Below are positions 8,040 to 16,683 of a DNA stretch of 64,000 bases, in pieces. Origin of the DNA: Variovorax sp. 770b2 (GTDB taxonomy: Bacteria > Pseudomonadota > Gammaproteobacteria > Burkholderiales > Burkholderiaceae_C); contig NZ_FOXJ01000004.1 of the NCBI RefSeq assembly GCF_900115685.1, positions 3,256-67,255 of the forward strand, in the 5' to 3' direction. The position numbers were made by a program, and so were the translations under genes. Numbering within the stretch: the first letter of the stretch is position 1; every line of letters begins with the position of its first letter. The notes under the pieces were generated by a model that worked only from the letters and a program-made list of their open reading frames with translations, was not told where the DNA came from and searched no databases.

Positions 8040-9628
8040 AGGGCAGCACCGCTACAGGCCGGCGCCGCAGCACGGGCACCGGTGTGCTGTGCGCAGCACT
8101 GTGCGCGAGCTTCGCGCTCCCGTCGGCCGCCTTGGCACAGGAGCCGGGAGTGCCGGAGGTGTCGGAGGTGTCGAACGTGCCGCTGCCGACGCTCTCGCTC
8201 GCACGGCGCCTGTCCACGCCGTCCATCGGCGCCGCAAGCTACGCCCAGCGCGTGAAGCAGGCGCTGGTCGCGCTCTCGCAGGAATACCCCGAGGTGCAGA
8301 CGGCCCAGGCCGCCGCCACCACCAGCAGCTACGGCGTCGATGCCGCCAAACAGGCGCGCTACCCGCGCTTCAAGCTGGGCACCTCGTCCGGCAACTACAA
8401 CAGCGGCGCGGACAACGCCAAGACCCAGAGCTACACCGTGCTCACCGCCGAAGCGCGCGTGAGCCTCGTCGACGGCGGTGCCATGAGCGCCGCGCAGCGC
8501 GCGGCCGAAGCCGGCAACAAGGCGGACGACGAGGCCGTCATCACCACCTCGCAGAAGGTGGTGCTGGACGCGCTCACCGCGTACCTGCAGGTGCAGCGCT
8601 TCGACCTGAAGAAGCAGATCGCGCACAAGGCCACCGAGGTGGTGGCGGACCTGTCCAAGGCCGAGGCCCGCCGCGTCGCGCTCGGCGTCTCGGGCGACAA
8701 CGACCTGAACATGGCCGCCTCCCGGCGCGCCCTGGTGGCCGCGCGCGAATCGGACTTCGAGGCCCAGCGCGACGAGGCGCTCGCCAAGTTCCGCAACTAC
8801 TTCAAGTTCTCGCCCAACACCGAGTCGCTGCCCGTGCTCGCGGCGCCCGCGCAGTGGCGCATCGCGTCGCAGGAAGAGGCACTGCGCCGCGCGGAGAGCC
8901 GCAGCACCGAGATCGCCGAGGCGCAGGGCCGCATCGACCGCGCGAGAGCCCTGGTCGACCAGCAGGAATCCAGCCTCTACCCGACGCTGGACGCCGTGGT
9001 CGTGAAGAGCAAGGACCCGCGCGGCGTGTCGCCGCAGGACCCGACGCGCGCGGCCTTCGAACTCAACTGGAACTTCGGCAACGGCTTCGACCGGCAGCTG
9101 CGCCTGAAGAGCGCGCTGGCCGAGGTCGCCAACCAGGAAGCCAAGCTCGAAGGCGTGAAGAACAACCTGTTCGAACTCACCTCGGCCTCGTGGGCCCGCA
9201 CCGTGTCGGGACGCGAGCGCGAGAAGCAGCTCATGGAAGCCGTGAGCACCTCCGGCCAGGCCTTTCGCGGCCGCCGCCGCCTGATGGAGTTCGGCCGCGA
9301 GACCCTGCCCAAGGTGCTCGATGCGCAGCTGGACTACTACACGCTGCTGTTCGACTATGTCGATGGCGTCTTCGACCTGCGCATCTCCGAGCTGCGCTTG
9401 GCCCGCACCACCGGCGAACTGCGCGTCGAACCCGATGTCATGAACAGCTGGATCGACCGCATGTTCGGCCCGCCCAACCGTTCCATGCTCACCGAAGACG
9501 GATTGCTCTCGGCACTGTGCATCTCGAGCAACGCGGCCTGCCCGAACGAGCCAGTCGTCGAGCGCTCGCCGAGTGCGGCGGCCAACAACCCGTCGCTGCG
9601 CCGCACGCCCCGCCTGATGCCGCGCTGA
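8036..9628 (+). CDS. TolC-family outer-membrane channel of the type I system
   Basis: A 530-residue protein with a signal peptide ending near residue 35 (LPSAALAQ) and the helical repeats of an outer-membrane efflux protein: VKQALVALSQEYPEVQTAQA early on and a second helical repeat in the latter half. Tyr-containing strand segments (STEIAEAQGR, YPTLDAVVVKS) are consistent with the TolC fold. The C-terminal 60 residues are a polar Ser/Pro/Arg-rich extension. Its ATG overlaps the HlyD stop (ATGA). It completes the exporter, adaptor and channel set. Confidence 0.87.
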   Translation: MKGSTATGRRRSTGTGVLCAALCASFALPSAALAQEPGVPEVSEVSNVPLPTLSLARRLSTPSIGAASYAQRVKQALVALSQEYPEVQTAQAAATTSSYGVDAAKQARYPRFKLGTSSGNYNSGADNAKTQSYTVLTAEARVSLVDGGAMSAAQRAAEAGNKADDEAVITTSQKVVLDALTAYLQVQRFDLKKQIAHKATEVVADLSKAEARRVALGVSGDNDLNMAASRRALVAARESDFEAQRDEALAKFRNYFKFSPNTESLPVLAAPAQWRIASQEEALRRAESRSTEIAEAQGRIDRARALVDQQESSLYPTLDAVVVKSKDPRGVSPQDPTRAAFELNWNFGNGFDRQLRLKSALAEVANQEAKLEGVKNNLFELTSASWARTVSGREREKQLMEAVSTSGQAFRGRRRLMEFGRETLPKVLDAQLDYYTLLFDYVDGVFDLRISELRLARTTGELRVEPDVMNSWIDRMFGPPNRSMLTEDGLLSALCISSNAACPNEPVVERSPSAAANNPSLRRTPRLMPR

Positions 9629-9842
9629 GGGCAGCGCTGAGGGCTGCGACCGTGCAGCGGTCTGCCGAGGTGGGCTTTCGCGGCGGGCCGTTCAGGGCGC
9701 GTGCGCAGGCCACCGGGTACTCCCCTCCGCGAATGTCCCCCGGCCTGCGGCCTCCTCCTTGATTTCGCTGCGGGGAGCACCCGATGCCCTGCCCACGAGG
9801 GCACGCTGCCATGGACCCTGCGATCGACGATCGCGCCCTCGG
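9629..9842. other. Gap between convergent genes with a probable dispersed repeat
   Basis: No gene is seen. A stretch at about 9716-9790, beginning GGTACTCCCCTCCGCG and containing alternating CCTCC and GCGGGG blocks, resembles the multicopy intergenic elements common in Comamonadaceae genomes. Only one copy of this type is evident here, so that assignment is from general knowledge. No classical terminator with a T-tract is visible. Confidence 0.3.
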
Positions 9843-11273
9843 TCACGCGTCTTCGGGGATGCCTGGTTCTCCGTCGAGGATCTGGTATTTGCGCATCTTT
9901 TCCCACAGCACCTTGCGGCTGATGCCCAGGTGCTGCGCGGTGTCCTGGCGCTTCCAGTCGTTGATCTCCAGCGCGGCGATGATGCGGTTGCGCTCGCTGC
10001 TGTTCCAGCCCTTGCGGTCGCCGTTGCTGTCGAGCGCGACACCGCCGCCATTGCCACCGCCCCCGCCGTTCCTCTCGGCCAGGACGGCCGGTGTCGGCGT
10101 GCCGCGCGTGAGCGCGATGGCGCGCTGGATCAGGTTCTGGTCCCAGCCGTGCAGTTGCCGCGCGATCACGCCCACGCGCTCCGCGAGGTTGCGCAGCTGG
10201 CGCACGTTGCCGGGGAAATAGGTCTCGGCCACCGCATCGCTGAGCCAGTGCGGCGTTTCGCCCAGCGTCTCGAGTTCGTCGCCGAGCACGTTGCTCAGGA
10301 GCGCCTTGAAGATCGCGATCTTGTCGACCTCGCCGCGCTCTTCGAGGCTGGGCACGTGCAGCTCGATCACCGCGAGCCGGTAGAACAGGTCGGCGCGGAA
10401 TTCGCCGCTCGCCACCATCTCGCGCAGGTTGCGGTTGGTCGCCGCCACGAGCCGGAAGTCGACCCGGATCGGCGAGGTGGCGCCCAGCCGCGTGACCGCG
10501 TTGTCTTCCAGCACGCGCAGCAGTTTCACTTGCTGGTAGCGCGGCAGGTCGCCGATTTCATCGAGGAACAGCGTGCCCCCGGTGGCCTGCTCGAAGTAGC
10601 CGCGGTGCGCATGCACGGCGCCCGTGAACGAGCCCTTGGTGTGACCGAAGAACAGCGACTCGAAGAGCCCATCGGGAATCGCACCGCAGTTCACCGCCAC
10701 GAAGGCGCCCTTGCTGTACGACTGGTGGCCCAGGTGCAGCTGCTGCGCGATGCGTTCCTTGCCCACGCCGGTTTCGCCGCGCACCAGCACCGGGTGGTTG
10801 CAGTCGGCGAAGGCGCCCACTTCGGCGAGCAGCGCCTGCATGGCTTCGGAATGCGCCACCAGCACATCGGGCGCCTGCGGGGCGACATCGCGCGCGCGCA
10901 GTTGCCGCACCAGCTTGGCGACCATCGTGCGCAGCTCGGCGCAGGTGAAGTCGTAGGGCAGCACGTGCAGGTACTCGGGCGGGTAGGTGCGCGAATCGCG
11001 CTCGCGCGAACCCGCGGCGACCCAGATGACCGGCATGCCCTGCAGGAATTCGGTGGCGTGCGCGAGGCCGCCGCTGTCGATGACCGTGACGCTGATGATC
11101 GCGACGGAAGGCCGCGCCGCGACGCCGCGCTCCTGCTGCGGAGGCGGCAGCCCGTCGGCCCGGGTGACTTCCACGTCGAAGCTCGCCATGCACCGCGCGA
11201 TGCGGTCGAGGATGTCGGCTTTGCCTTCCCAGACAAAGAGGTCGAGTTCGTCGAAGTTGGAGGGGGAACTCAT
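9843..11273 (-). CDS. Sigma-54-dependent activator with receiver-like N-terminus, Tad locus regulator candidate
   Basis: A 476-residue enhancer-binding protein. The N-terminal 125 residues look like a receiver fold, but the expected phospho-acceptor strand (AIISVTVIDSG) has no Asp at its end, so it is probably a pseudo-receiver as in VpsR-type regulators. The AAA+ domain has Walker A GETGVGKE (166-173), the sigma-54 contact loop GSFTGA (214-219) and Walker B LFLDEIGD (235-242). A Fis-type helix-turn-helix ends the protein (DTAQHLGISRKVLWEKM). It lies at the distal end of the tad gene row in the same direction, 18 bp after tadG. It is the natural candidate to act at the GTGTTAC array upstream of flp. 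Confidence 0.88.
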   Translation of the reverse strand: MSSPSNFDELDLFVWEGKADILDRIARCMASFDVEVTRADGLPPPQQERGVAARPSVAIISVTVIDSGGLAHATEFLQGMPVIWVAAGSRERDSRTYPPEYLHVLPYDFTCAELRTMVAKLVRQLRARDVAPQAPDVLVAHSEAMQALLAEVGAFADCNHPVLVRGETGVGKERIAQQLHLGHQSYSKGAFVAVNCGAIPDGLFESLFFGHTKGSFTGAVHAHRGYFEQATGGTLFLDEIGDLPRYQQVKLLRVLEDNAVTRLGATSPIRVDFRLVAATNRNLREMVASGEFRADLFYRLAVIELHVPSLEERGEVDKIAIFKALLSNVLGDELETLGETPHWLSDAVAETYFPGNVRQLRNLAERVGVIARQLHGWDQNLIQRAIALTRGTPTPAVLAERNGGGGGNGGGVALDSNGDRKGWNSSERNRIIAALEINDWKRQDTAQHLGISRKVLWEKMRKYQILDGEPGIPEDA

Positions 11274-11291
11274 TGGAAGGGATCAAGCATT

Positions 11292-13322
11292 TCAGTAAAC
11301 AAGCTCTGCGCCGCCTGCGCAGGTCAGTCGTGCGCCCACTTCGGTTTGCGCCAGGTTCGCGCCCAGGACGTCGCTGAGCAGGCTGTCGACCAGAGTGCCG
11401 AGCAACGGCGTGAGGACATTGGAGATCACGCCCTGCAAGACGCCGATGACGGTGCCCAGGACATTGGTCAACGCGGTGAGGACGTTTTGCAAACCGCCGT
11501 TGGCACTTCCCGTTGCCGCAATGGGGATCAGGAGATTGAGCCCACCGGCAGTGGCGCTCAGGCTGTTGACGATGTTCGCCGACGACACCGAAAGATACGG
11601 TGTCGGAGTCTCCGGGTCCGCCAGGTCTGGCGGATTCGAAAATGTCTGCGGCGCACTCGACTCGGCAACGGGTACGTTCGCCTTGAGGCCGAGGCCACCG
11701 CCATAGAAGGCTTTGCGATGCGCCTCGTCGCAGGCCACGGGGATCAGGCCGAGCAGCAGCCGCGTGCACTTCATGGAGCCGATGTCGATCACGGGAACAG
11801 GGTCGACGACAGGCACCGCACTGGACGAGAAAACCTTGGTCTTTGCATCCTCCGCTGAAGTGCCCATCTTGCCGATGCGCAACTTGGCGGCCGAAGTGGT
11901 CGTCTGCGTGGTCAAGGTCTTGGCATCGGAGGGGCAGCTGAAGTCGGTCACACGCGACTCGCCGCCACCTGCATCGAGATTGATGTCCAGCCGGGTGGGT
12001 GCCGGAAGGATATCGACGTCGGTGACGTCCTTCGTGCAGCCGATAAGGCACGCGAGAACATCGCCAAGAATGTTCAGCTTGAATCCCAGGATGTCGTTCA
12101 ACAAGGTCGTTACGGGCGACACCAGTGTCGTCACCGCATTCAACAGATTCGAGATTCCGCTCAACACCGGAAGCTCTACCGAAATCAGCGTCCGGATCTG
12201 CGCCGTCCGCACGTAGATCTGATCGGGGCCGGTCGGGTTGAGCTTTGCCAACGCGGGGTTGCCGATGGCGGAGACCTGCGGAGGTTCGATCACCCGCACG
12301 TTGGTCGTGATGTTCAGCACGCCGGGCACTGTGAGCGGGACGCTCGCCACCAATGCATTCTTGCCGTTCGCAACCTGGACGACGCCCTGGAGCAATTGAA
12401 ACACCTGCAGGTCCACATTGAGCCCGGCGGCATTCGAGCCGGTCTGCACGCCCAGGACGTCCCCGAGCTTCACCACGGTAGGCGAGACCTCTGCGGCAAG
12501 CTGAATGAGGCCGAGTGCCTGGATCGCCGCGCTTGCCGTATTGCCGCCTTGCTCCAGCGCCTTGATCATCGCCTTGATGAGCACGCCAACGCTCACATCG
12601 GTGCCCAGAACCTGGTCGTACTTTCCGACCCCCAGACCCAGCTCGATGCCCAGCTGATCCAGGAACGTCAGCAGTTTGAGATTGGTGTCGACCATTCCCT
12701 GCCATCCCACGACACCGACCGCCAGGCTGCCTCCGAGCATTCCGCCGATCACGCTGTTCAGCAGTGTCGATCGTGCCGAGTCCACGGTGAGAAGCGTGCT
12801 GCGGATCGACAGCACGGCCAGAGGACTGCGCTGCGCCGCCAGTGCCTGCACCGTGATCGTGTAGGGCAGACCGCCCGAAAGATTCGGCAGGAGCAACGCG
12901 GGGGTTCTTGAAAGCCTCACGCGCACCGCGTTGAAGGCCTGGCCCGCGTTGGGGGCGCCGAAATACTGGGGCGCTTCGCGCGTCTGGGGATCCCAGTTGC
13001 CGCATTCGACATCCGCTGCTGCCAGGGGCGGCAGCATCGGCGGCATGTTCTGGGCGGCATTCGCGACCGCGGCGGTCCTGGCGTCGACGCAGCTGAGCGG
13101 CAGCAAGGACTGGGCTCCGGAAAGCGCTGCCAGATCCGCAGTCTTCTGAAGCTCCCGCTTCATCAGCATCAGGTAGCCGATCTGGGTTCCAAGGAGCGTA
13201 ATGACGACCAGGCTCAGTGCGATGGCCGTGTTGATGACGATGGAGCCGCGTGCGCGCCTGCCGCGCGCCCCAGGCGCATGTCCGGCTGCGCGGCGAAGAG
13301 AGTTTCGGGGTGCCGTGTCCAT
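11292..13322 (-). CDS. tadG: TadG-like pilus assembly protein
   Basis: A 676-residue protein with an Arg-rich cytoplasmic N-terminus, one membrane helix at about residues 27-50 (INTAIALSLVVITLLGTQIG) and the Tad_N signature MLMKRELQKTADLAALSGAQSL just after it. The long periplasmic part contains many VLxxLxG repeats and four-Cys patches (for example LACLIGCTKD, ICTR-like segments). TadG-type minor pilin proteins anchor or terminate Flp pili. Its position beside two TadE-like genes supports the call. The size exceeds many TadG proteins (about 400-600). Confidence 0.8.
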   Translation of the reverse strand: MDTAPRNSLRRAAGHAPGARGRRARGSIVINTAIALSLVVITLLGTQIGYLMLMKRELQKTADLAALSGAQSLLPLSCVDARTAAVANAAQNMPPMLPPLAAADVECGNWDPQTREAPQYFGAPNAGQAFNAVRVRLSRTPALLLPNLSGGLPYTITVQALAAQRSPLAVLSIRSTLLTVDSARSTLLNSVIGGMLGGSLAVGVVGWQGMVDTNLKLLTFLDQLGIELGLGVGKYDQVLGTDVSVGVLIKAMIKALEQGGNTASAAIQALGLIQLAAEVSPTVVKLGDVLGVQTGSNAAGLNVDLQVFQLLQGVVQVANGKNALVASVPLTVPGVLNITTNVRVIEPPQVSAIGNPALAKLNPTGPDQIYVRTAQIRTLISVELPVLSGISNLLNAVTTLVSPVTTLLNDILGFKLNILGDVLACLIGCTKDVTDVDILPAPTRLDINLDAGGGESRVTDFSCPSDAKTLTTQTTTSAAKLRIGKMGTSAEDAKTKVFSSSAVPVVDPVPVIDIGSMKCTRLLLGLIPVACDEAHRKAFYGGGLGLKANVPVAESSAPQTFSNPPDLADPETPTPYLSVSSANIVNSLSATAGGLNLLIPIAATGSANGGLQNVLTALTNVLGTVIGVLQGVISNVLTPLLGTLVDSLLSDVLGANLAQTEVGARLTCAGGAELVY

Positions 13323-13338
13323 GATGGTGAACTCTCCT

Positions 13339-13812
13339 TCAGGACCGAAGCGCGATGGTCGATCGGCTTCGTAGTTGATCGGGCACCCATGTGCTGAGGT
13401 CCAGCAACGGCATCGTCGGCAGCAGGCGGTTTTCGCTGTACGGATAGCTCACGGTCACCACATAGCCGGCCGTTGCACCGGCACCGCTCGGCAGTGCGGT
13501 CACCACCACCCTGGAGGCGATCCAGGCGCGCCGGGTCGTCACGCTGGCATTGAAAGAAGCAGGAACCACGAGCGAGTTGGCCAGTGCGCCGTAGACGGCA
13601 TCCGTGACGCGCGCGTCGTTGCCGACCGGGGCGGTCACCATGCCCGCGACCCGTGCGCCTTCCTCCGCAGCGCGGGTGACCGCCTGCTGCGTGTAGAAGA
13701 CGGCACCGAACGTCGCGACCGCGTACAGGACGCTGAAAAGCACGACGAAGACGAGCGCGAACTCGACCGCTGCCACGCCACGCTCTTTGCTTGTCATGCG
13801 GCCGGCGTTCAT
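13339..13812 (-). CDS. tadE: TadE-like pseudopilin
   Basis: A 157-residue frame. The start at 13812 overlaps the upstream stop (ATGA); a downstream Met (MTSKERG, 13800) is an alternative. A type IVb prepilin-like sequence, KERGVAAVEFALVF, is followed by one hydrophobic helix (VLFSVLYAVATFGAVFY), as expected for TadE, which is cleaved by the prepilin peptidase after the Gly. The rest is periplasmic. It is coupled to the neighbouring TadE-like gene and 17 bp from tadG. Confidence 0.8.
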   Translation of the reverse strand: MNAGRMTSKERGVAAVEFALVFVVLFSVLYAVATFGAVFYTQQAVTRAAEEGARVAGMVTAPVGNDARVTDAVYGALANSLVVPASFNASVTTRRAWIASRVVVTALPSGAGATAGYVVTVSYPYSENRLLPTMPLLDLSTWVPDQLRSRSTIALRS

Positions 13813-14282
13813 GGCGATCTTCCATCCAGGAGCATGCTGGCCTTGCCGATGATGATGTTCGGCATCGCGAAAGCAGGCAGCGGCGGCAGCAGGCCGTTCA
13901 TGTTCGACGCCGTGACGGTGACCACCATCTGGCAGCGCGCGTTCCAGTCCGGGCCGCAGGCCGGGGTTCCACAGACGTTGCTCACGACGCCGCAGACAGT
14001 GGCTTGGACATTGCGTGTCACCACGGTTGGCAGCCATACGATGGCCTGTTGCGCGACGGCTTGCGCATGGTCTTGCCGACCCTGCAGCGTGGACTGGTAG
14101 CGCAGCGCCGCACGCGCGCCGTCTTCCGCCGCGTTCTGCACGCCCAGGCGAAACGCGAACAGCATTCCGTAGCAGATAGCGCCATAGAGCACCGCGAAGA
14201 AAATCAGGAACACCATCGCGAACTCGATCGCGTACACGCCGCGTTGGCGGCGTGCTGCGGGGCGGGTGCCTGGCGTTTTCAT
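13809..14282 (-). CDS. TadE/TadF-like pseudopilin
   Basis: A 157-residue protein with the prepilin-like motif RRQRGVYAIEFAMVFLIFF: Gly before the cleavage site and Glu at mature position 5. A hydrophobic helix follows, then a periplasmic tail with four Cys (TVCGVVSNVCGTPACGPDWNARC region), likely forming disulfides. It resembles the other TadE-like protein next to it, and together they probably fill the TadE and TadF roles. The stop overlaps the next start by 4 bp. Confidence 0.78.
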   Translation of the reverse strand: MKTPGTRPAARRQRGVYAIEFAMVFLIFFAVLYGAICYGMLFAFRLGVQNAAEDGARAALRYQSTLQGRQDHAQAVAQQAIVWLPTVVTRNVQATVCGVVSNVCGTPACGPDWNARCQMVVTVTASNMNGLLPPLPAFAMPNIIIGKASMLLDGRSP

Positions 14283-14318
14283 GGTGGTGTGGCGGGCGTG
14301 CCGGGCGCTGTCGCGGGA

Positions 14319-14756
14319 TTACCTGGGCGCGGTGGCGCCGCTGCCCGAACCCGACGATGACTTGACCGACGAGTTCATGCGCTCCGGAATCGGAAACTCG
14401 AAGCTCTTGAGGTACCGCTCGTAGCTGCGGTTCGCAACGCTGCCCGCGATGGGGCGCGGCGTGGTGGAGGCGATCTCCCCGCTGCGCTGCCAGGCGAGCA
14501 GGCCCTGCGTCGCATCGCCGACTTGCAGAGGTTCATAGACGAAGTCTTCTCCCTCGGCCATTTCTTCCTGATCCTGGGGCGGCACGGGCGCGGACGCCTG
14601 GGTGTTCGCAGGCGCTGCCGGGGGCTGGGCCTGGGTCACCGGCGCGGCGGGCTTTGCTTCCTGCGCCAGCGCGGCGGGCGCGAAGACCATCAGCGCGACG
14701 CTCACGCCGAATGCGGACGAGCGTGCAGCGAAGCGAAAGGCGTGTTCTTTTTTCAT
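14319..14756 (-). CDS. DUF3613 protein of the Tad locus
   Basis: A 145-residue exported protein with a signal peptide ending near residue 31 (VFAPAALAQ), a Pro/Ala/Gln-rich linker, and the region GDATQGLLAWQRSGEIAST then RPIAGSVANRSYERYLKSF. This is the pattern I associate with DUF3613, a family found in Burkholderiales pilus clusters. The tail is Ser/Gly-rich. Its ATG overlaps the tadD stop. Function is unknown; the location suggests a periplasmic accessory of pilus assembly. Confidence 0.72.
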   Translation of the reverse strand: MKKEHAFRFAARSSAFGVSVALMVFAPAALAQEAKPAAPVTQAQPPAAPANTQASAPVPPQDQEEMAEGEDFVYEPLQVGDATQGLLAWQRSGEIASTTPRPIAGSVANRSYERYLKSFEFPIPERMNSSVKSSSGSGSGATAPR

Positions 14757-15706
14757 GGGGTGACTCGTGCGGTCGGATTGGGTGACGCCGCGGAATCCGC
14801 GGTGGACGGGTTCAACTGGCTGGCGGTGCGCACGCCGCCCATGCCGGCCCAGCGCGATGCCTTGAGTGCCAGGGGCGGGGGCGCCACATCGTCTCGTGCC
14901 AGCGTCGTGCCGCTCGACAGCGGGCGGACGGCCAAGGGAGCGGCGCCGGTTGCCGCGAGCGGGGCGCCGGTGCGCAGCTGCTGCGCGGCCTCCCGCACGG
15001 CGGCGCGCGTGGCCGCAGGCATGCGGTTGGCTTCCATCAGCCGGTTCGCCTGCTCGCTCTGGTCGGTGGCTTCCAGGTAGAGCGCGAGGTTGGCCTGGGC
15101 CTGGGTGTTGTTCGGGCTCAGTTGCAGCGCCTGCATCAGCGGCAACCGGGCATCGGCGACCTGACCCGCGCGCAGGTTGGCATAGCCCAGGTCGCTCAGC
15201 AGCAAGGCATCGGTCGGGGTCTGGCGCTGGGCCTGCTGGAGCAACTGCACGGCCTCGGGATAGCTGCCGCGCGCACCCGCCAGGAGGCCCAGGCCCCGGT
15301 AGCCTGCGCTCTCCAGCGGCGTGCCCATGAGGCGCTTGTAGGCGGCCTCGCTCGGGGCGGCCTGGCCGGTCTGGCGCAATGCATCGGCGCGTGCGCGCGT
15401 GGATTCGGGCGACACGCCCCAGCGCTGCTCCAGTGCATCGATGTGGGCGAGCGACGCGAACCACAGGCCTTCGTTCTGCATCTGCTCGACCAGCCGCAGG
15501 TACGTGGCCTTGGTGTCGATGGCGGCGCCGGCCTTCGTGTCGGCGGCCGCTTCTGCGACCGCACGCTGCTGCGCGTCGTTGCTGGCCGCGTACTGGTCCT
15601 TGAGGGTGCCGCATCCGCCGAGCGCCAGGGCAGCGAGCGCGGCGGCGGCGCAGGCCAGCTTGCGGCCTGCGCGACGGGACCGCATGGAAATGGCGTGGGT
15701 TTTCAT
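14753..15706 (-). CDS. tadD: TadD-like TPR lipoprotein
   Basis: A 317-residue protein with a lipoprotein signal (ALAALALGGC, Cys near 32) and tetratricopeptide-type repeats between about 100 and 225 (LLSDLGYANLRAGQVADA, NTQAQANLALYLEATDQ). In Tad systems TadD is an outer-membrane pilotin-like lipoprotein needed for secretin assembly. The Thr/Ala/Pro-rich tail after about 240 lacks repeats. The start matches the ATG overlapping the tadC stop. Confidence 0.83.
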   Translation of the reverse strand: MKTHAISMRSRRAGRKLACAAAALAALALGGCGTLKDQYAASNDAQQRAVAEAAADTKAGAAIDTKATYLRLVEQMQNEGLWFASLAHIDALEQRWGVSPESTRARADALRQTGQAAPSEAAYKRLMGTPLESAGYRGLGLLAGARGSYPEAVQLLQQAQRQTPTDALLLSDLGYANLRAGQVADARLPLMQALQLSPNNTQAQANLALYLEATDQSEQANRLMEANRMPAATRAAVREAAQQLRTGAPLAATGAAPLAVRPLSSGTTLARDDVAPPPLALKASRWAGMGGVRTASQLNPSTADSAASPNPTARVTP

Positions 15707-16683
15707 TTGGTGACGGCTCCCAGTGAACGGAATATCGCGATGAAACCCGGTCCCGCGGTCACGATGACCAGCGCCGGCAGCAGCGTGGTCACCATGACGC
15801 CGGTCATCTTCACGGTGATCTTTCCGATGCGCTCCTTCATCTCCGAGCGCCGGTGCTCGCGCAGCCGGTCGCTGAAGATGCGCAGCGGCTCCTGCACCGC
15901 GCCGCCGTGGCGGTCCACCTGCACCAGCAGGGACACGAGGCCACGCAGGTTCTCGTTCTTGTGCAGGGTGGCCAGGCGCTGCAGCGAATGCTCCCGCGTG
16001 CGGCCGCGGCTGTACTGGTTGTTGGCCAGCGTCAGCTCGTGGCCGAGCACCTTCAGCACGTGCTGGAAGTCCGTGGCCATGATCTGCAGGCTCTGGTCCA
16101 GGCTGAGGCCCACGCCCTGCAACAGCCGAAGCAGGTCGATGAAAAGCGGCAGCTCCTGCGCCGCGCGTTCGCGCCGCCCGGCGGCGATGCGGCCGAGCAC
16201 CCACTTGGGTGCCATGAAGCCGACCACGAAGGAGGCCGCCAGCACGAAGGCCACCGTGCGCTGCTGCGCATGGTTTTCGCCCCAGACCACGTAGACCAGG
16301 AACGGCAGCACCAGCGCGAGCAGGATGCGCGTGACCAGGAAGATCAACTGCGTGCGCTTGGAGGGCAGGCCGCACTGGTCGATGAGGTTCCTGTCCTCGT
16401 CCGCCACCAGCGCCCGGCCCAGCCGCGAATCGAGCCAGTGGAAGGGCAGCTCGAGATCGGCGTGCGCCGGCGTGTCGGCATCGGGCACGGTCTCGGGGCC
16501 GGACCTGTCGTCTGCCCTGGCGTCGACCGGCGTCGTGCCGGCCTGGCGGATGGCACGGCCGATGACCTGCCCGCTGCGCGTGCGCCGCAGTTCGGCCGCA
16601 AGCAGTGCGCCGGCGCCGACCATCAGGCCCGCGGCCAGCAGCACGAGGGCGAAGATGGCCAGCTGGTTGGGCGTGAACGTCAT
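15703..16683 (-). CDS. tadC: TadC inner-membrane platform protein
   Basis: A 326-residue protein starting MTFTPNQLAIF with an N-terminal membrane helix, further helices in the middle (IFLVTRILLALVLPFLVYVVW), and a type II secretion F-domain with ELPLFIDLLRLLQGVGLSLDQ, split here as ELPLFIDLLRLL and GVGLSLDQ. C-terminal helices end in a GPGFIAIFRSLG segment. TadB and TadC form the platform that couples the TadA ATPase to pilus extrusion. Its start overlaps the tadB stop by 4 bp. Confidence 0.85.
   Translation of the reverse strand: MTFTPNQLAIFALVLLAAGLMVGAGALLAAELRRTRSGQVIGRAIRQAGTTPVDARADDRSGPETVPDADTPAHADLELPFHWLDSRLGRALVADEDRNLIDQCGLPSKRTQLIFLVTRILLALVLPFLVYVVWGENHAQQRTVAFVLAASFVVGFMAPKWVLGRIAAGRRERAAQELPLFIDLLRLLQGVGLSLDQSLQIMATDFQHVLKVLGHELTLANNQYSRGRTREHSLQRLATLHKNENLRGLVSLLVQVDRHGGAVQEPLRIFSDRLREHRRSEMKERIGKITVKMTGVMVTTLLPALVIVTAGPGFIAIFRSLGAVTK

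Noticed and set aside
10558..13005. 815-residue minus-strand frame across tadG and the activator gene
   Set aside because: It overlaps two genes with strong motifs in another frame and reads as Arg/Gly-rich noise.
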